From contig JAEYQQ010000104.1 in the NCBI GenBank assembly GCA_023409955.1, forward strand, positions 1 to 40,294: a stretch of 40,294 nucleotides of DNA. The letters run 5' to 3'. Both the position numbers and the translations under genes were made by a program. The first letter of the stretch is position 1, and each line of letters starts with the position of its first letter. This document shows, piece after piece, positions 39,410 to 40,294 of this stretch. This stretch comes from Bacillota bacterium (lineage in GTDB: Bacteria; Bacillota; Clostridia; Christensenellales; Aristaeellaceae). The notes beneath the pieces were generated by a model, which saw nothing but the letters and a program-made list of their open reading frames with translations, searched no databases and was not told the DNA's origin.

Positions 39410-40294
39410 ATGACTGACACATACCGCACTTGCGGTATCATATGCGAATACAACCCTTTTCATAAAGGTCATGAATACCAATTGATGAAAGCACGGGAGC
39501 GTACACAGGCGGATATTGTTGTGTGTGTTATGAGCGGGCCCTTTACCCAGCGCGGCGATGCTGCGATGTTTTCGCCAGGCCAAAGGGCGCGAATGGCATT
39601 GAAGGCCGGTGCAGATGTAGTTGTGGAACTGCCCGCTGTATATACCATACGCGAAGCTGAGTTTTTCGCACTGGGCGGTGTATCCATACTCAACGCCATG
39701 GGAGTAAGCCATATCTCCTTCGGTTGTGAAAATTATAATTTGTCTGGCTTGCAGCGTGCTGCCCAGCTATTGGAGGAGCCAACTGCAGCGTTTCTGGAGG
39801 ACTTGAAAAAAGGCCTGCAGGCAGGTTTCTCCCACGCCAGAGCTCAGGGTGAAGCACTGAAAACATCTTTGGGCGACGCATATGATGCCATGATATCCGC
39901 CCCCAACAATGTGCTGGCCATCTGTTACCTTCGTGCTCTTTTGCGAACCGGAAGCAGCATGATGCCTGTGCCCATCAAACGCCTTGGCGCATACCATGAT
40001 ACCGGCTGGAGAGAAGGCTTTGCATCCGCAACAGCAATAAGAGAGGCTCTAAAGCGCGGTGATTGGTCTTTTGTAAAGAGAGGGGTGCCTGATAGCGTAT
40101 TGCCACTGATCCAGGATGCGATGGAGTCCAGCCGCTTGCATCGCCCCGAAGCCCTTGACCTATTGCTTAGAGAACGTCTCAGGACGATGAATGCAAAAGA
40201 CCTCAAACATTATCCAAATGTTAGCGAAGGGCTGGAAAACCGTGTTATTAACCTCGCCCATCGGCATGTAACCAGAAAAGGCCTGCTGGAGGAT
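39410..40294 (+). CDS. tmcAL: tRNA(Met) cytidine acetate ligase (C-terminus cut by window edge)
   Basis: TmcAL (YlbM) uses acetate and ATP to make N4-acetylcytidine at the wobble base of elongator tRNA-Met. The 295 codons in the window are open to the edge. The nucleotidyltransferase HIGH-like motif is GIICEYNPFHKGHEYQL (residues 9-25), followed by MSGPFTQRGDAAMFSPGQRARMALKAGADVVVELP, FGCEN and SAPNNVLAICYLRAL, all diagnostic of the family. AGGAG lies 6 bases before the ATG at 39410. It diverges from pta; the shared theme of acetate is suggestive, since this enzyme consumes free acetate, the product of AckA. Confidence 0.93.
   Translation, partial: MTDTYRTCGIICEYNPFHKGHEYQLMKARERTQADIVVCVMSGPFTQRGDAAMFSPGQRARMALKAGADVVVELPAVYTIREAEFFALGGVSILNAMGVSHISFGCENYNLSGLQRAAQLLEEPTAAFLEDLKKGLQAGFSHARAQGEALKTSLGDAYDAMISAPNNVLAICYLRALLRTGSSMMPVPIKRLGAYHDTGWREGFASATAIREALKRGDWSFVKRGVPDSVLPLIQDAMESSRLHRPEALDLLLRERLRTMNAKDLKHYPNVSEGLENRVINLAHRHVTRKGLLED

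Noticed and set aside
1..40294. Mobile elements, CRISPR arrays, tRNA or rRNA genes
   Set aside because: No transposase or integrase frames, regularly spaced repeats, tRNA cloverleaf patterns or rRNA segments were seen by reading; a tRNAscan or CRISPR search was not possible here.

Overview
The window reads as chromosomal DNA of an endospore-forming, probably anaerobic, Gram-positive bacterium of the class Clostridia. The support is a spoIIAA-spoIIAB-sigF operon, strong AGGAGG-type ribosome binding sites, a T-box leader controlling valS, acetate fermentation genes (pta-ackA), an oxygen-sensitive two-subunit class I fumarase, and the clostridial form of purine synthesis (single-chain PurL, stand-alone AICAR transformylase, PurO-type IMP cyclohydrolase). 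Genus or species cannot be read from the sequence. I found no rRNA, tRNA, CRISPR array, insertion sequence or prophage gene.

Layout. 1-582 (minus): a pentapeptide-repeat protein cut by the window edge. 655-13759 (minus): one long purine operon in the order purE-purC-purF-purM-purN-purO-AICARFT-purD-purL-purB, covering all ten steps from PRPP to IMP without purK, and ending with a MIF-family tautomerase and a terminator. It starts from a consensus promoter (13956-13984) bracketed by two CCGAAC boxes like the Bacillus PurR PurBox. Its leader of about 190 nt carries a possible 36-codon leader ORF whose stop codon lies inside an intrinsic terminator hairpin.

14058-18442: a DeoR-family regulator (minus) diverges from a rhamnose catabolic operon rhaA-rhaD-rhaB (plus). 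18636-24138 (plus): a YknXYZ/MacAB-type ABC efflux system, an OmpR-type response regulator, a histidine kinase and a small alarmone (ppGpp) synthetase, with overlapping ATGA junctions in the last three genes. 24201-26614 (plus): a YdcZ-type membrane protein, an Eis-like acetyltransferase and an unrecognised 182-residue protein. 26779-28275 (plus): the sporulation operon spoIIAA-spoIIAB-sigF, ending in a terminator shared with the convergent strand.

28344-36944 (minus): yceD-rpmF, then a valine T-box leader followed by a small membrane protein, valS, folC, rsmH, rsmI, fumA and fumB. A truncated Nudix hydrolase remnant lies at the downstream end. 37022-39240 (minus): pta-ackA. 39410 to the right edge (plus): tmcAL, cut by the window edge.

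The points most worth a second look are the pur promoter and leader, the tautomerase gene at the end of the pur operon, the co-operonic efflux/two-component/alarmone-synthetase module, and the valine T-box that appears to govern an unrelated string of housekeeping genes through an uncharacterised small membrane protein. Start sites were reassigned for several genes where a Shine-Dalgarno sequence favoured an internal start; these are noted in the entries.
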